From: CAWEDP01 sp963807925
Lineage (GTDB): Bacteria > Acidobacteriota > Vicinamibacteria > Vicinamibacterales > CAVVIG01
Length of the DNA: 64,000 bases
Assembly: GCA_963807925.1 (NCBI GenBank)
Contig: CAWEDP010000002.1
Location: 2,542,001-2,606,000 of the forward strand
Direction: 5' to 3'
Below the pieces are notes generated by a model. That model had not been told where the DNA came from and did no database searches. It saw nothing but the letters and a program-made list of their open reading frames with translations. Positions 17,137 to 27,839 of this stretch are shown here, one piece after another. The translations under genes were made by a program, and so were the position numbers. Every line of letters starts with the position of its first letter. The first letter of the stretch is position 1.

Positions 17137-17985
17137 CTATCGTCCTCCCCGGCCGGTCAGGTCGTTCAACGTCCAGTCGAACGGCTTGAACGCCATCTGG
17201 AACTGGTTCTTCTCGAGAAATTCCTTCTCGATCGTCAGGAGGTTCGGCTCGACGAACGCAATCACGGCGCGCTCCACGGGGCTGCGCTCCGCGAACGGGG
17301 CCGGCGCGTCGCCGGCATAGGTGCTCACGAAATCCTGCGACCGCCACGAGAAGACGGCGCTCGCGCTCACCTGGTTGTCGGTGCGATCGACCTCGATGCA
17401 CTGATGCTGGCTGACGCACTCGGTCGAGACCTCCGCCAGCTGCTTCTCGAGCAACGCCGGCACGAACGCCTCGCTGCGCAGACGGCCGCTGCCGAGCGCG
17501 CCGCGACCGAGCGCCAGGTAGACGCGCGGATCCTTGAACTCCGGCAGCACCTTCGTCTCGATGTCGTCGAGCGTCAGCGCCCGGTGCGCGACGCGGTGCT
17601 GCAGCCGCTCGAACGCGCCGGGGATCTGGCGGATGCTGTGGTCCGGGTATTCCTTCGACCGCCGCACGATCGGGTAGTGATCGACGACGGTCTGCAGCAC
17701 GATGGCGTTGTAGGCGTTCAGCCAGAACGCCAGGCGCTCCTCGCGCGGCAGCGCGTCGACCGACGCGCCGGCCAGCCACGCGGTGTAGCCATCCAGCTTC
17801 GCGCGCTCCGCTTTCAGCGCGCGATAGTAGACGAGGCCGTCGCGTACGTAGAGATCGAGCAGCTGATCCAGCGTGTTGCGATGCGCCGCCAGCGCGGCAT
17901 TGTCCTGCGCCGCCGCGGGGATCATCTCCACCGCGAGCACCATGGTCGTCGCAAGCACGGCAGCACGGATCGGCATGAGCGTCAT
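17137..17985 (-). CDS. DUF547 domain secreted protein
   Basis: A 282-residue protein with a signal peptide (AVLATTMVLAVEMIPAAAQ). The DUF547 domain follows: VRDGLVYYRALKAE, the signature ERLAFWLNAYNAIVLQ and LTLDDIETKVL (residues ~45-160). The later part has two cysteines (STECVSQHQCIEV) in a pattern that may form a disulphide, followed by EPNLLTIEKEFLEKNQ near the end. DUF547 has no established biochemical function; membership is clear. The start is the ATG at 17985, nearly abutting the hydrolase stop at 17993. Same transcription unit as the SDR gene. Confidence 0.85.
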   Translation of the reverse strand: MTLMPIRAAVLATTMVLAVEMIPAAAQDNAALAAHRNTLDQLLDLYVRDGLVYYRALKAERAKLDGYTAWLAGASVDALPREERLAFWLNAYNAIVLQTVVDHYPIVRRSKEYPDHSIRQIPGAFERLQHRVAHRALTLDDIETKVLPEFKDPRVYLALGRGALGSGRLRSEAFVPALLEKQLAEVSTECVSQHQCIEVDRTDNQVSASAVFSWRSQDFVSTYAGDAPAPFAERSPVERAVIAFVEPNLLTIEKEFLEKNQFQMAFKPFDWTLNDLTGRGGR

Positions 17986-17992
17986 TGTACCG

Positions 17993-18817
17993 TCAGGTCC
18001 GACGCTCCAGGAAGCTCCCGAGCGCGCGGTTGAACGCCGCCGGCTGCTCCATGTTCGCCATGTGGCCGGCGTCCGGAATCACCTCGATCTCTGCCCCGGG
18101 AATGAGACGCTGCATCCGCTGGCTGAACGCGATCGGCGTGATCGCATCCTGGTCGCCGACGACCACCAGCGTCGGACAGCCGATCGCCGGCAGCAGCGGC
18201 ACGCAGTCGGTCCGAGTCATCATCGCCCTGATCGCCGCCGCAATCGTCGCCGGCGGCGTGCCCAGGATCATCTCGCGCAGGAGGTCGACCACGTCCCGAC
18301 GATGGGTCCGCGTCCGCTCGCACACGAGCTTCGGCAGCATCTCGTCGGCGGCAGCCGCCGCCCCCCGCGCCTGGACCTCGGCCAGCAGCTTCGTCCGCGC
18401 CTCGAGGCCGGCCGGCGGATCGGCTTCCGCGCGCGTATCCGCCAGCACGAGCGCCCGCACGTAGTGGGGCGCGCGGCGCAGCAGCGCGAAGGCGATGTAG
18501 CCGCCCATCGACAGCCCCGCGATCACCGGACGATCCACGTGGAGCGCGTCGAGCAGATCCACGATGTCGGCCGCGAACTCGTCCATCGACGTGGCGGCCG
18601 ACGACGCCGGCGGCCCGCCGAATCCGCGCAGGTGCGGCGCGATCACGCGCCATCCCTGGCTGCAGAGCTCGAGCTGCGGTTCCCACATGCGGGCGCTCAG
18701 CGGAAAGCCGTGGACGAGCACCAGAGTGCCCATCACGCGGCCGAATCGGCTGGCGGATCGAGAAAGGGAAGAGGAGGGTGCCGCTTCGAGATACTCGAAG
18801 CGGCCGAACGTCGGCAT
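17993..18817 (-). CDS. Alpha/beta-fold hydrolase
   Basis: A 274-residue serine hydrolase. Oxyanion region LVLVHGFPLSARMW, nucleophile elbow GLSMGG (Ser at about 127), acid in VVVGDQDAITP and catalytic His in DAGHMANMEQP are all present and in order. A cap region with several helices lies between. The family includes carboxylesterases, 3-oxoadipate enol-lactonase-like and haloperoxidase-like enzymes; the substrate cannot be told. The start at 18817 (MPTFGRFEYLE) is preferred because this segment resembles the N-terminal strand of related hydrolases; ATG 18733 would give a shorter protein. Eight nt upstream of the DUF547 gene, probably one operon. Confidence 0.85.
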   Translation of the reverse strand: MPTFGRFEYLEAAPSSSLSRSASRFGRVMGTLVLVHGFPLSARMWEPQLELCSQGWRVIAPHLRGFGGPPASSAATSMDEFAADIVDLLDALHVDRPVIAGLSMGGYIAFALLRRAPHYVRALVLADTRAEADPPAGLEARTKLLAEVQARGAAAAADEMLPKLVCERTRTHRRDVVDLLREMILGTPPATIAAAIRAMMTRTDCVPLLPAIGCPTLVVVGDQDAITPIAFSQRMQRLIPGAEIEVIPDAGHMANMEQPAAFNRALGSFLERRT

Positions 18818-18885
18818 ACGCCCGCAGTTTATCAGCAGCCGGCCGCCGATCGTCGGAGCGCGGACCGACCGCGCCGACGCACGTC

Positions 18886-19332
18886 TTATGCAGCGAGCGG
18901 ACGCGCGCCGGTTATCCGCACTTCGCCGGGCACCGACAGATCGACCTCGCGGCCACCCACGCGGAACCGCCGCGCGAACCAGCTCTTCCGGCCGATGACC
19001 GCCTCCAGATCGCCGGTGCCGATTGTCACGTCGATGCCGGTCACCCGACCCACCTCCCGGTCACCACGCTTGACCCTGGCGTGGTGCCCGATCACGACAC
19101 TGTCGGTAGAGGCGCCCTCCTGCGACGACGGCGTATAGGGTCGGATGTCGATCTCGCCTGCCTCCGCGAGCACGCTGGCAAACGGCCGCATCATCACGTG
19201 GTTGCCCAGTTCGCCGTCGCCGCTGAAGATGATCTTCCTGATCTGGCGGGTCGCAGGATCCAGTTCGAACCCGGCGAGTCGTCCGACGTCCTGGCCGTAC
19301 TCACGAACGTGGGTCCCAAACAGCAGCTCCAT
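18886..19332 (-). CDS. PRC-barrel-like protein
   Basis: A 148-residue soluble protein. The N-terminus GTHVREYGQDVGRLAGFELD and RKIIFSGDGELGNHVMM resembles the PRC-barrel beta fold (strand, VGRL-type turn, strand), and a second similar unit VIGHHARVKRGDREVGRVTG follows at about 85. Two tandem barrel-like halves are therefore likely. PRC barrels occur in photosynthetic reaction centre H subunits, RimM and many small stress or envelope proteins. Function unknown. The ATG at 19332 has GGAGGTG 6 nt upstream, which excludes the longer frame. No operon partner is obvious. Confidence 0.65.
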   Translation of the reverse strand: MELLFGTHVREYGQDVGRLAGFELDPATRQIRKIIFSGDGELGNHVMMRPFASVLAEAGEIDIRPYTPSSQEGASTDSVVIGHHARVKRGDREVGRVTGIDVTIGTGDLEAVIGRKSWFARRFRVGGREVDLSVPGEVRITGARPLAA

Positions 19333-19492
19333 CGGACACCTCCGTCCCAAGTTACGATGCAAACGACATACACGTTATACGGAAAACCGGACCGGGGCGC
19401 CAGTGGAACTCGTTCCGATGAGCGCCCCCTCCTCCAATCCTCGAGGCGGACGTGCCGACACAGGGTCCGGCCCGGTCCGCCTGATGGCTCGC

Positions 19493-20065
19493 CTATTCGC
19501 GCCCGCGGCGGCCGCCGCCCCGGCGCCCTCGCCCGGCGTTTTCAGTGGAGGGCGGCACGATGCCCTTGAGACGGAGGTACACGGTCACGATTCCGTACTC
19601 CTCGCTGTCGTGCGCAATGAGGTTCATCAGCGGAACCGCCTTGGCCTGCTCGCCGCCCCGCGCGGCCACCATCTGACTCGCCATCTCATCGGTCAGCGAT
19701 GAAAACACGTCGTCGCAGTACGCGAACGAATCGGCCAGCGCCTTCACGACGTCGGCCTTGGTCGTCTTGGTCTGCTCCAGGTTCTCCGAATTGGGGTTCG
19801 TCCCGCCTTTCACCTGCGCGCAGAACACGTAGTGAAAGAACGCGACGTGCGCAAACTGTCCCGCCAGGGTCCGGATTTCCGGCGCGGCCTTGAAGCCGGC
19901 GTCGGCGTCGGTCATCTTGGCGGCCGCCTCGGTGAGATTGGACTTGAGCTGGTTGTACTGCTGCTGCAGACGTGCCGCCACGCCCACCTTGCCTCCCGGC
20001 GCCTGGGCCTGGGCGGCGGTGGCGGCCAGGAGCCCCACCAGCAAGACGCATGAGGTTCGCTTCAT
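19493..20065 (-). CDS. Secreted DinB-like four-helix protein
   Basis: A 190-residue protein with a signal peptide (CVLLVGLLAATAAQAQ). The mature part matches the DinB/YfiT-like fold: a helix with LQQQYNQLKSNLTEAAAKM, a histidine in QFAHVAFFHYVFC, and a last-helix histidine in NLIAHDSEEYGIVTVYLRLKG. The three histidines could bind a metal, as in DinB proteins. The tail is Gly/Arg-rich (GRGRRGGGRRGRE). Such secreted DinB proteins are abundant in acidobacteria; substrate unknown. The 175-nt gap to the divergent small membrane protein holds nothing I can name. Confidence 0.75.
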   Translation of the reverse strand: MKRTSCVLLVGLLAATAAQAQAPGGKVGVAARLQQQYNQLKSNLTEAAAKMTDADAGFKAAPEIRTLAGQFAHVAFFHYVFCAQVKGGTNPNSENLEQTKTTKADVVKALADSFAYCDDVFSSLTDEMASQMVAARGGEQAKAVPLMNLIAHDSEEYGIVTVYLRLKGIVPPSTENAGRGRRGGGRRGRE

Positions 20066-20240
20066 CGTTCTCTTCCTCCCCTTCGCCTGAAGAACTGAGG
20101 TGTCATTTCAGGACCGTAATACGACGCCTCGACGCAGGTTGATTCACCCGGCGGGCGACGGGGGTCCGAGGAGAGGCATCGGGTCCGCAGCGGGTTGCGG
20201 TTGGCCTTCGCGATGCATCCGCGCGAGTGGAGGAGGCATC

Positions 20241-20456
20241 GTGAGACTCATCGGGATCCTGCTGATTGTTTTCGGGATTGTCGCGCTGGCCGTCGGCGGA
20301 ATCAGCTACACGAGGCGCGAGAAGGTGCTCGACGTCGGCCCGGTGCAGGCCACGACCGAGCGGCACGAGATGATTCCCTTGTCGCCGGTGGTGGGAATCG
20401 CGGCCGTCGGCGCCGGCGTGGTCCTTGTCGTTGCGGGCTCGCGGGCGCACGCGTGA
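20241..20456 (+). CDS. Small two-TM membrane protein (DUF3185-like)
   Basis: A 71-residue protein with two hydrophobic segments (ILLIVFGIVALAVGGISY and VVGIAAVGAGVVLVVAGS) separated by a short polar loop, YTRREKVLDVGPVQATTE. The loop resembles the small DUF3185-type membrane proteins. It starts at GTG 20241 with GGAGG 6-11 nt upstream, which decides against the longer frame that starts at 20100. Function unknown. It stands alone between divergent and convergent neighbours. Confidence 0.65.
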   Translation: MRLIGILLIVFGIVALAVGGISYTRREKVLDVGPVQATTERHEMIPLSPVVGIAAVGAGVVLVVAGSRAHA

Positions 20457-20549
20457 CCGGCCCGCCGCTCGCATAGCGGCTCGCGCGGACCGGGCCTGCT
20501 CACGCGCCCGGCGTGCACGTCGTGGCCGATCCTCCCGACCCGCTGAACG

Positions 20550-23442
<2,893 letters not shown>

Positions 23443-23575
23443 GGTTCCTCCGGGTGAGAGCCGCCCGCTTGGAGGCGACGTCCGAATCTCATTCAGGAAT
23501 ACGCAGAACGGCGACGCTCAACGCCAGCGCGAGCGCTTGGTTGTCGATCCGCCTGGTGCGCGTTTACGGCCGTCA

Positions 23576-23604
23576 AATATGCGCCCCGCCAGACGGTTTG
23601 TCAA
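23576..23604 (-). promoter_or_regulatory. nrdJ promoter
   Basis: On the minus strand TTGACA (23604-23599, perfect -35) is followed after 17 nt by CATATT (23581-23576, 4 of 6 to TATAAT). Transcription would start near 23569, giving a ~127-nt leader to the nrdJ ATG that shows no B12-box consensus. Confidence 0.6.
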
Positions 23605-23612
23605 GCATGTAA

Positions 23613-23628
23613 ACACCACATATTGTGG
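23613..23628 (-). promoter_or_regulatory. Probable NrdR box
   Basis: The minus strand reads CCACAATATGTGGTGT, close to the 16-bp NrdR box (consensus about ACACAATATATTGTGT) and containing the perfect dyad CCACA-ATA-TGTGG. It sits 9 bp upstream of the -35 hexamer of the nrdJ promoter. NrdR boxes usually occur in pairs about 31 bp apart; I found no second copy. The nrdR gene is not in the window. Confidence 0.55.
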
Positions 23629-23639
23629 CTCGCTTTTAG

Positions 23640-23900
23640 GTCAGTCGCAAGATGTTGACATTCTGGGACAACGTGAGGATGGCAGGCGGGAGGCCTTCTA
23701 TCGGCCTCCCGTATTGCACAGGCAGGTCAGCTGGGGGGATTGTTCCTCCCGTTAGGCATCGGGAAGAACGAGGTTGCCTCGTCAAATAGCAACCGGGATG
23801 CCAGCCGGCTAGCGGCGAATCGTTAAGAATTCCGAGGCAGGGCGCCCGAACCTCGAGCCTCCGATGTGCAGCCTGTGCATCAAGGGCAAGCGGATGCCCA
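23640..23900. other. Structured non-coding region upstream of nrdJ promoter
   Basis: About 260 nt without a credible gene on either strand but with dense dyad symmetry. Plus-strand elements: a perfect 9-bp stem with 7-nt loop (23687-23695 / 23703-23711); a stem GGCATC 23755-23760 with GATGCC 23797-23802; inside it a 6-bp stem ACGAGG 23768-23773 with CCTCGT 23777-23782; and a competing pairing GGTTGC 23772-23777 with GCAACC 23789-23794. It lies upstream of the nrdJ promoter, so it is not simply the nrdJ leader. Options are an independent small RNA, a terminator region of the lipoprotein gene, or the decayed end of a mobile element. No tRNA fold fits. Confidence 0.5.
23687..23711. terminator. 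Strong 9-bp hairpin, possible terminator of the lipoprotein/kinase operon
   Basis: CGGGAGGCC, loop TTCTATC, GGCCTCCCG: a perfect 9-bp GC stem. It is about 190 nt downstream of the lipoprotein stop at 23901 and upstream of the nrdJ promoter. There is no T tract on either side, so a rho-independent call is weak; it may instead be part of a structured RNA. Confidence 0.35.
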
Positions 23901-24482
23901 TCAGCGACCGGCGAGCTGCTCGGCCAGCGCGGCGGCCTTGTCGGCGAGGTTCCCCGCAAACTCGAGCTTGCGCGGCGGCCGGAGCGCCTCCTCTGACTGC
24001 TGGATGAACCGCTTGGCGGTGTCGTACTGCGACCGGCCGCCCTGGCTGAGCCGCTGGTAGTTCACCCGACTCAGGTCGGCGGTGGCACGGGCCAGGACGG
24101 TGCGAATCTGACGCTCCAACTCCGCCTCGGCCCCGGGCGGCGTGGTCTGCAGCGTCGCGGGCGGCCGTGGCGGCGGCGCTTCGGTCACGGCGGACGGATC
24201 GGGTTCGGCTTTCGGCGGTTCGGTCGGTCGGGGCGCGGATTCGACCCGCGGCGGCTGCGGCCGTTCCGGCGCCCGGATCGGCTGTCGCGCCGGCTCCTCG
24301 ACCAGCGGCACCGGCGGCGGCGGCACCGCCTCCACCGTCTCGATCACGCGTGGCGGCGGCGGCGGCATCGTCAGCGGCGGGGCATCGCTGGCGGTCTTGG
24401 CGTGTGCGCGGAGACACCCCGACATCAGCGCGCCGGCCAGAATCGCCACCGTCGACACCAGGAGAGAGCGGGTCATGGTCAC
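23901..24482 (-). CDS. Proline-rich lipoprotein coupled to a histidine kinase
   Basis: A 193-residue lipoprotein. The signal peptide ends in the lipobox ALMSGC (Cys at about 23). Residues 35-110 are a Pro/Glu-rich extended segment (PPPPPRV, PPPPVPLVEEPARQP, PRPTEPPKAEPDPS), long enough to span some of the periplasm. The C-terminal ~80 residues are helical (ELERQIRTVLARATADLSR and TAKRFIQQSEEALRPPRK), a possible coiled coil. The GTG at 24482 overlaps the stop of the kinase gene (GTGA); ATG 24476 is the alternative. Being last in the kinase/regulator operon it may be an envelope sensor or output. That is inference. Confidence 0.7.
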   Translation of the reverse strand: MTMTRSLLVSTVAILAGALMSGCLRAHAKTASDAPPLTMPPPPPRVIETVEAVPPPPVPLVEEPARQPIRAPERPQPPRVESAPRPTEPPKAEPDPSAVTEAPPPRPPATLQTTPPGAEAELERQIRTVLARATADLSRVNYQRLSQGGRSQYDTAKRFIQQSEEALRPPRKLEFAGNLADKAAALAEQLAGR

Positions 24483-26383
24483 GCTCGTGGGAGGAGGACC
24501 GTGAACGTCGTGCCTTTGCCCGGGATCGACTGTACCTCAATCTCGCCGTCGTGCATCTGGACGGTCCGATACACCATCGACAGCCCGATCCCGCTGCCCT
24601 TGGGCTTGGTGGTGAAGTACAGATCGAAGATCCGTTTCAGGTGATCGGGCTTGATGCCCACGCCGGTATCGATGAACGCGATCGAGACGGTCGCGCCGGC
24701 ACGCGCGCCGCGGATCTCCAGGGTGCCGCCATTCGGCATGGCCTGACACGCGTTCAAGGCGAGGTTCAGGAACGCCTGCCGCAGCATCGCCGGATCGCCG
24801 TTGACCGCCGGCAGGCCCTCGCACGACGTGGTGACGGTGACCGCCGAGCGCGTCGCTTCGGGCTCGACGATCGGCAGCACCTCCGCCAGCAGCGCCTGGA
24901 GATCCACCGGCTGCAGCTTGAGATCCTCCGGCCGCGTGAACTTGAGGAATCCTTGCACGACTTCGTCGAGCCGTCGGATCTCCCCCGCGATGATCTCCAC
25001 GTGCTGAAGCGCTCCGTCGGAATCGACCGGCTGTCCGCCGCCGCCGGCCAGCCGCCCCGCGAACGCCTCGCCCGGCGCCGAGGGGTCGAGCGTCTGGGTT
25101 CGTGATCGACCCGCGGCGCCGCCGCGCGCGCCGACCGCGACCGGTTGAACCCGCTGCCGCAGGAGCTCGAGATGAATCATCATCGCGTTGAGCGGGTTCT
25201 TCACCTCGTGCGCCACCCCCGCCGACAGGCGGCCGAGCGCCGCCAGCTTGCGTGAATAGCGGATGGTCGATTGCACCTGTCCGAGGTAGGCGAGATTGCG
25301 CGCAATCACCATGACGCCGACCAGCTCTCCCTTCGGGTCGGTGACGACGTGGGTCATAATCAGCCGTTCCGCGCCCGATTCGCCCGATCGGTCGGTGAAC
25401 GTCGTGGAGACCGGTCCCTTCGATTGCCGCGTCACCAGCGTCTGCTCGACGAGCTGCCGCAGCTGATGATCGGCGTCCACGACCGCGTCGAGCGAAGCGC
25501 CGGTCGAAGCCGTCGGCAGCAGGGCGCGCATCGCGGGATTCGTGAACAGCAGCTCGCCGCGTGGGCTGACCATGGCGACCGCGTCCTCGAGGTGTTCGAC
25601 GGCCAGCTCGAGATGGGCGACCTGGCCCGCCATCTGCGTTCGATCGGCGGAGAGCTGCGCGCTGACCGCATTGAAGAACGTGCCGAGCTCTCCGAACTCG
25701 TCCTGCTGATTCAGATCCAGCCGGACGCCGAACTCGCCGCGGCCCAGGCGCGTCAGCCCGGTGCGAATCACGTGGATCGGCCGCAGCAGCAGCTGCGCGA
25801 GCAGCGTGGCGCCGAGCACCGCGACCGCGAGCGCGGCGATGGCGGTGGCGGCCGCCGGCCGAAACAGCTCGTTGAGATCCTTCCGCAGGAGAAGCGTCGA
25901 GATGCCGATCCGGATCGAGCCGAACGCCGTGCTCCCCAGGAACAGCGGCTTCCGGAACTCGAGCATCCGGCCCGATCCGGCGTACACTGCCGCGAGACGC
26001 GCCAGCGCCCCCTGCGACAGCAGGGTGTCCAGGTTGTCGGCGGTCGGGATCGGCCCGCCGGCCAGCGTCGGGTCGGTGACGACCGCGACGTCATTCACGT
26101 CGGCGATGGCGGCAAAGGTGACGTTCTTGGGCTGGAGCGCCGACTGCAGGATCGATCGCAGCCCTGGATCGTCCTGCAGCGCCTGGTGCGGATCCGATCC
26201 GCCGGCGACGACGTCGATCGCCCGATCCCTGATGGCGTCGGTGACGAGCTCCGCGCGCGCACGGCTCTCCTCCAGCTCGACGCGGGCGATCGTCGCCAGC
26301 TGCAGGAGGCTCAGAATCACGACCACCGCGCCGACGATGATCGTGACGCCGAGAACCTGCTTGCCTTTGATGCCGAGACGCAT
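24479..26383 (-). CDS. Membrane sensor histidine kinase (HAMP-PAS-HisKA-HATPase)
   Basis: A 634-residue kinase. TM1 (~12-33), a periplasmic sensor of ~145 residues, TM2 (IAALAVAVLGATLLAQLLL), HAMP (RPIHVIRTGLTRLGRGEF), a PAS-like domain (HLEDAVAMVSPRGELLFTN), then the H-box AGVAHEVKNPLNAM with the phosphoacceptor His. The HATPase shows the N box NLALNACQAMPNG, G1 DTGVGI and G2 GSGIGLSM. A Gly/Ala-rich insert of ~35 residues separates the HisKA helices, which is unusual. The neighbouring NtrC-type regulator (46 nt upstream in transcription order) is the likely partner. What it senses is unknown. Confidence 0.9.
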   Translation of the reverse strand: MRLGIKGKQVLGVTIIVGAVVVILSLLQLATIARVELEESRARAELVTDAIRDRAIDVVAGGSDPHQALQDDPGLRSILQSALQPKNVTFAAIADVNDVAVVTDPTLAGGPIPTADNLDTLLSQGALARLAAVYAGSGRMLEFRKPLFLGSTAFGSIRIGISTLLLRKDLNELFRPAAATAIAALAVAVLGATLLAQLLLRPIHVIRTGLTRLGRGEFGVRLDLNQQDEFGELGTFFNAVSAQLSADRTQMAGQVAHLELAVEHLEDAVAMVSPRGELLFTNPAMRALLPTASTGASLDAVVDADHQLRQLVEQTLVTRQSKGPVSTTFTDRSGESGAERLIMTHVVTDPKGELVGVMVIARNLAYLGQVQSTIRYSRKLAALGRLSAGVAHEVKNPLNAMMIHLELLRQRVQPVAVGARGGAAGRSRTQTLDPSAPGEAFAGRLAGGGGQPVDSDGALQHVEIIAGEIRRLDEVVQGFLKFTRPEDLKLQPVDLQALLAEVLPIVEPEATRSAVTVTTSCEGLPAVNGDPAMLRQAFLNLALNACQAMPNGGTLEIRGARAGATVSIAFIDTGVGIKPDHLKRIFDLYFTTKPKGSGIGLSMVYRTVQMHDGEIEVQSIPGKGTTFTVLLPRA

Positions 26384-26429
26384 ATGCGGCGCGGGGCAGC
26401 GGGTCGACGCCCGGTGCCCTGCGTTGTCC

Positions 26430-27839
26430 TTACTCGTTCCGCCGCGGTCGCAGCCTGAGCTTGTTCAGTTTGTTGTGCAGTGTCTTCAGGCTGATGCCGA
26501 GGATTTCCGCGGCCCGCGTCTTGTTGTCGCGCGTGTGCTCGAGCGTCATCATGATGAGCCGCCGCTCCGCTTCGGCGACCGTCGTGCCAGGGGCGAGCGC
26601 CACTTGCGGCTGCTGCGCCCTCGGCACCTCCCCGGAGAGCGAGGACGGCAGGTGCTTGGGTTCGATGAGCGGCCCGGGCGCGATGATCGTGGCCCGCTCG
26701 ATCACGTTCCGGAGCTCGCGCACGTTGCCCGGCCAGTTGTACTGCTCGATGAGGCGCATGGTCTGCTGGTCGACGCCGGCAATCGATTTCTGGTTGCGCG
26801 CGTTGAACTCGTTGATGAACGCCTGCACCAGCAGCGGCAGGTCTTCCTTGCGCTCCCTGAGCGGCGGCAGGCGGAACGAGAAGACGTTGAGGCGGTAGTA
26901 CAGGTCTTCGCGCAGCTTGCCGGTGCGCACGGCCTCCTGAGGCTCGACGTTGGTCGCGGCGATGACCCGCACGTCCACCGACTGCTCGGCGCGGCCGCCG
27001 AGGCGCCGGAACTTCCGCTCCTGGAGCACCCGCAGCAGCTTTACCTGCGTCTGCGGGGTCATCTCCCCGATCTCGTCGAGGAACAGCGTGCCGCGATCCG
27101 CCAGCTCGAAGCACCCCTGCCGCCGATCGGTCGCGCCGGTGAACGACCCCTTCTCGTGGCCGAAGATCTCGCTTTCGAGGAGCGTTTCGGGGATGGCGGC
27201 GCAGTTGATGGCGACAAAGGGAAACGAGGCGCGGGGACTCAGTTGATGGATGGTCTGCGCGACGAGCTCTTTGCCGGTCCCCGAATCGCCGGTGATCAGC
27301 ACCGAGGCGCCGGTCGGCGCCGCCTGCTCGATGATCTGGTACGTCTTGCGCATTTCCGGGCCGGTGCCGATGAGCGTGCCGAACGTGCCGTGCTCGCGCA
27401 GTTGCCGGCGCAGCACCTTGACCTCGCGCAGCGTCTCGAGGCGCTCCACGATCTTGTCGAGCAGTACCTTCAGGCGCGCCAGATCGATTGGCTTGGTGAG
27501 ATAGTCGTAGGCGCCTTCCTTCATGGCCTCGACCGCCGTCTCGACGGTGCCTTGCGCCGTCAGCAGCAGCGTCGTCACGTCCGCGCCCTGCTGATTGAGC
27601 GCGCGGAGCAGGTCGAGCCCGTCCATGCCGGGCATGACGAGATCGCTGATGACGATGGCCGGCCGGAACGTGGTGACTTTTTCGAGCGCCTGTTCGGCGT
27701 CAGCCGCCGAGTCGGCGATGAAGCCCCAGCTCTTGAGCAGTTGCTCGAGGCCGATGCGGGCCGCGGCATCGTCCTCGACCACCAGGACGCGCTCGGACAC
27801 GCCCGCCGGCGCCTCAATCGTGACAGTATCAGCAGCCAT
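26430..27839 (-). CDS. Sigma-54-dependent response regulator with GSFTGA variant
   Basis: A 469-residue NtrC-family activator. Receiver: VLVVEDDAAAR, phospho-Asp66 in ISDLVMPGMDG, and the YLTKPID lysine. AAA+ domain: Walker A GDSGTGKE, the sigma-54 contact loop GSFTGA (consensus GAFTGA), Walker B GTLFLDEIGEM, and arginine-finger region REDLYYRLNVF. C-terminal Fis-type HTH TRAAEILGISLKTLHNKL. ATG 27839 is taken; GTG 27845 is possible. First gene of the regulator-kinase-lipoprotein operon. The Ala-to-Ser change at the second loop position is known from some functional activators, so activity is likely kept. Confidence 0.92.
   Translation of the reverse strand: MAADTVTIEAPAGVSERVLVVEDDAAARIGLEQLLKSWGFIADSAADAEQALEKVTTFRPAIVISDLVMPGMDGLDLLRALNQQGADVTTLLLTAQGTVETAVEAMKEGAYDYLTKPIDLARLKVLLDKIVERLETLREVKVLRRQLREHGTFGTLIGTGPEMRKTYQIIEQAAPTGASVLITGDSGTGKELVAQTIHQLSPRASFPFVAINCAAIPETLLESEIFGHEKGSFTGATDRRQGCFELADRGTLFLDEIGEMTPQTQVKLLRVLQERKFRRLGGRAEQSVDVRVIAATNVEPQEAVRTGKLREDLYYRLNVFSFRLPPLRERKEDLPLLVQAFINEFNARNQKSIAGVDQQTMRLIEQYNWPGNVRELRNVIERATIIAPGPLIEPKHLPSSLSGEVPRAQQPQVALAPGTTVAEAERRLIMMTLEHTRDNKTRAAEILGISLKTLHNKLNKLRLRPRRNE

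Noticed and set aside
23443..23570. Cobalamin riboswitch in the nrdJ leader
   Set aside because: Expected by function, but the ~127-nt leader has no B12-box-like sequence or matching fold. A GACCTGCC resembling part of the B12 box occurs further upstream (minus strand, ~23720-23735), beyond the promoter and without the rest of the consensus.
23640..23900. tRNA gene
   Set aside because: The stems do not form a cloverleaf with a T-loop GTTCRA and no CCA-like acceptor was found on either strand.
23636..23959. Small ORFs on both strands across 23.6-23.9 kb
   Set aside because: No ribosome-binding site, no domain, and they run through hairpins; treated as non-coding.
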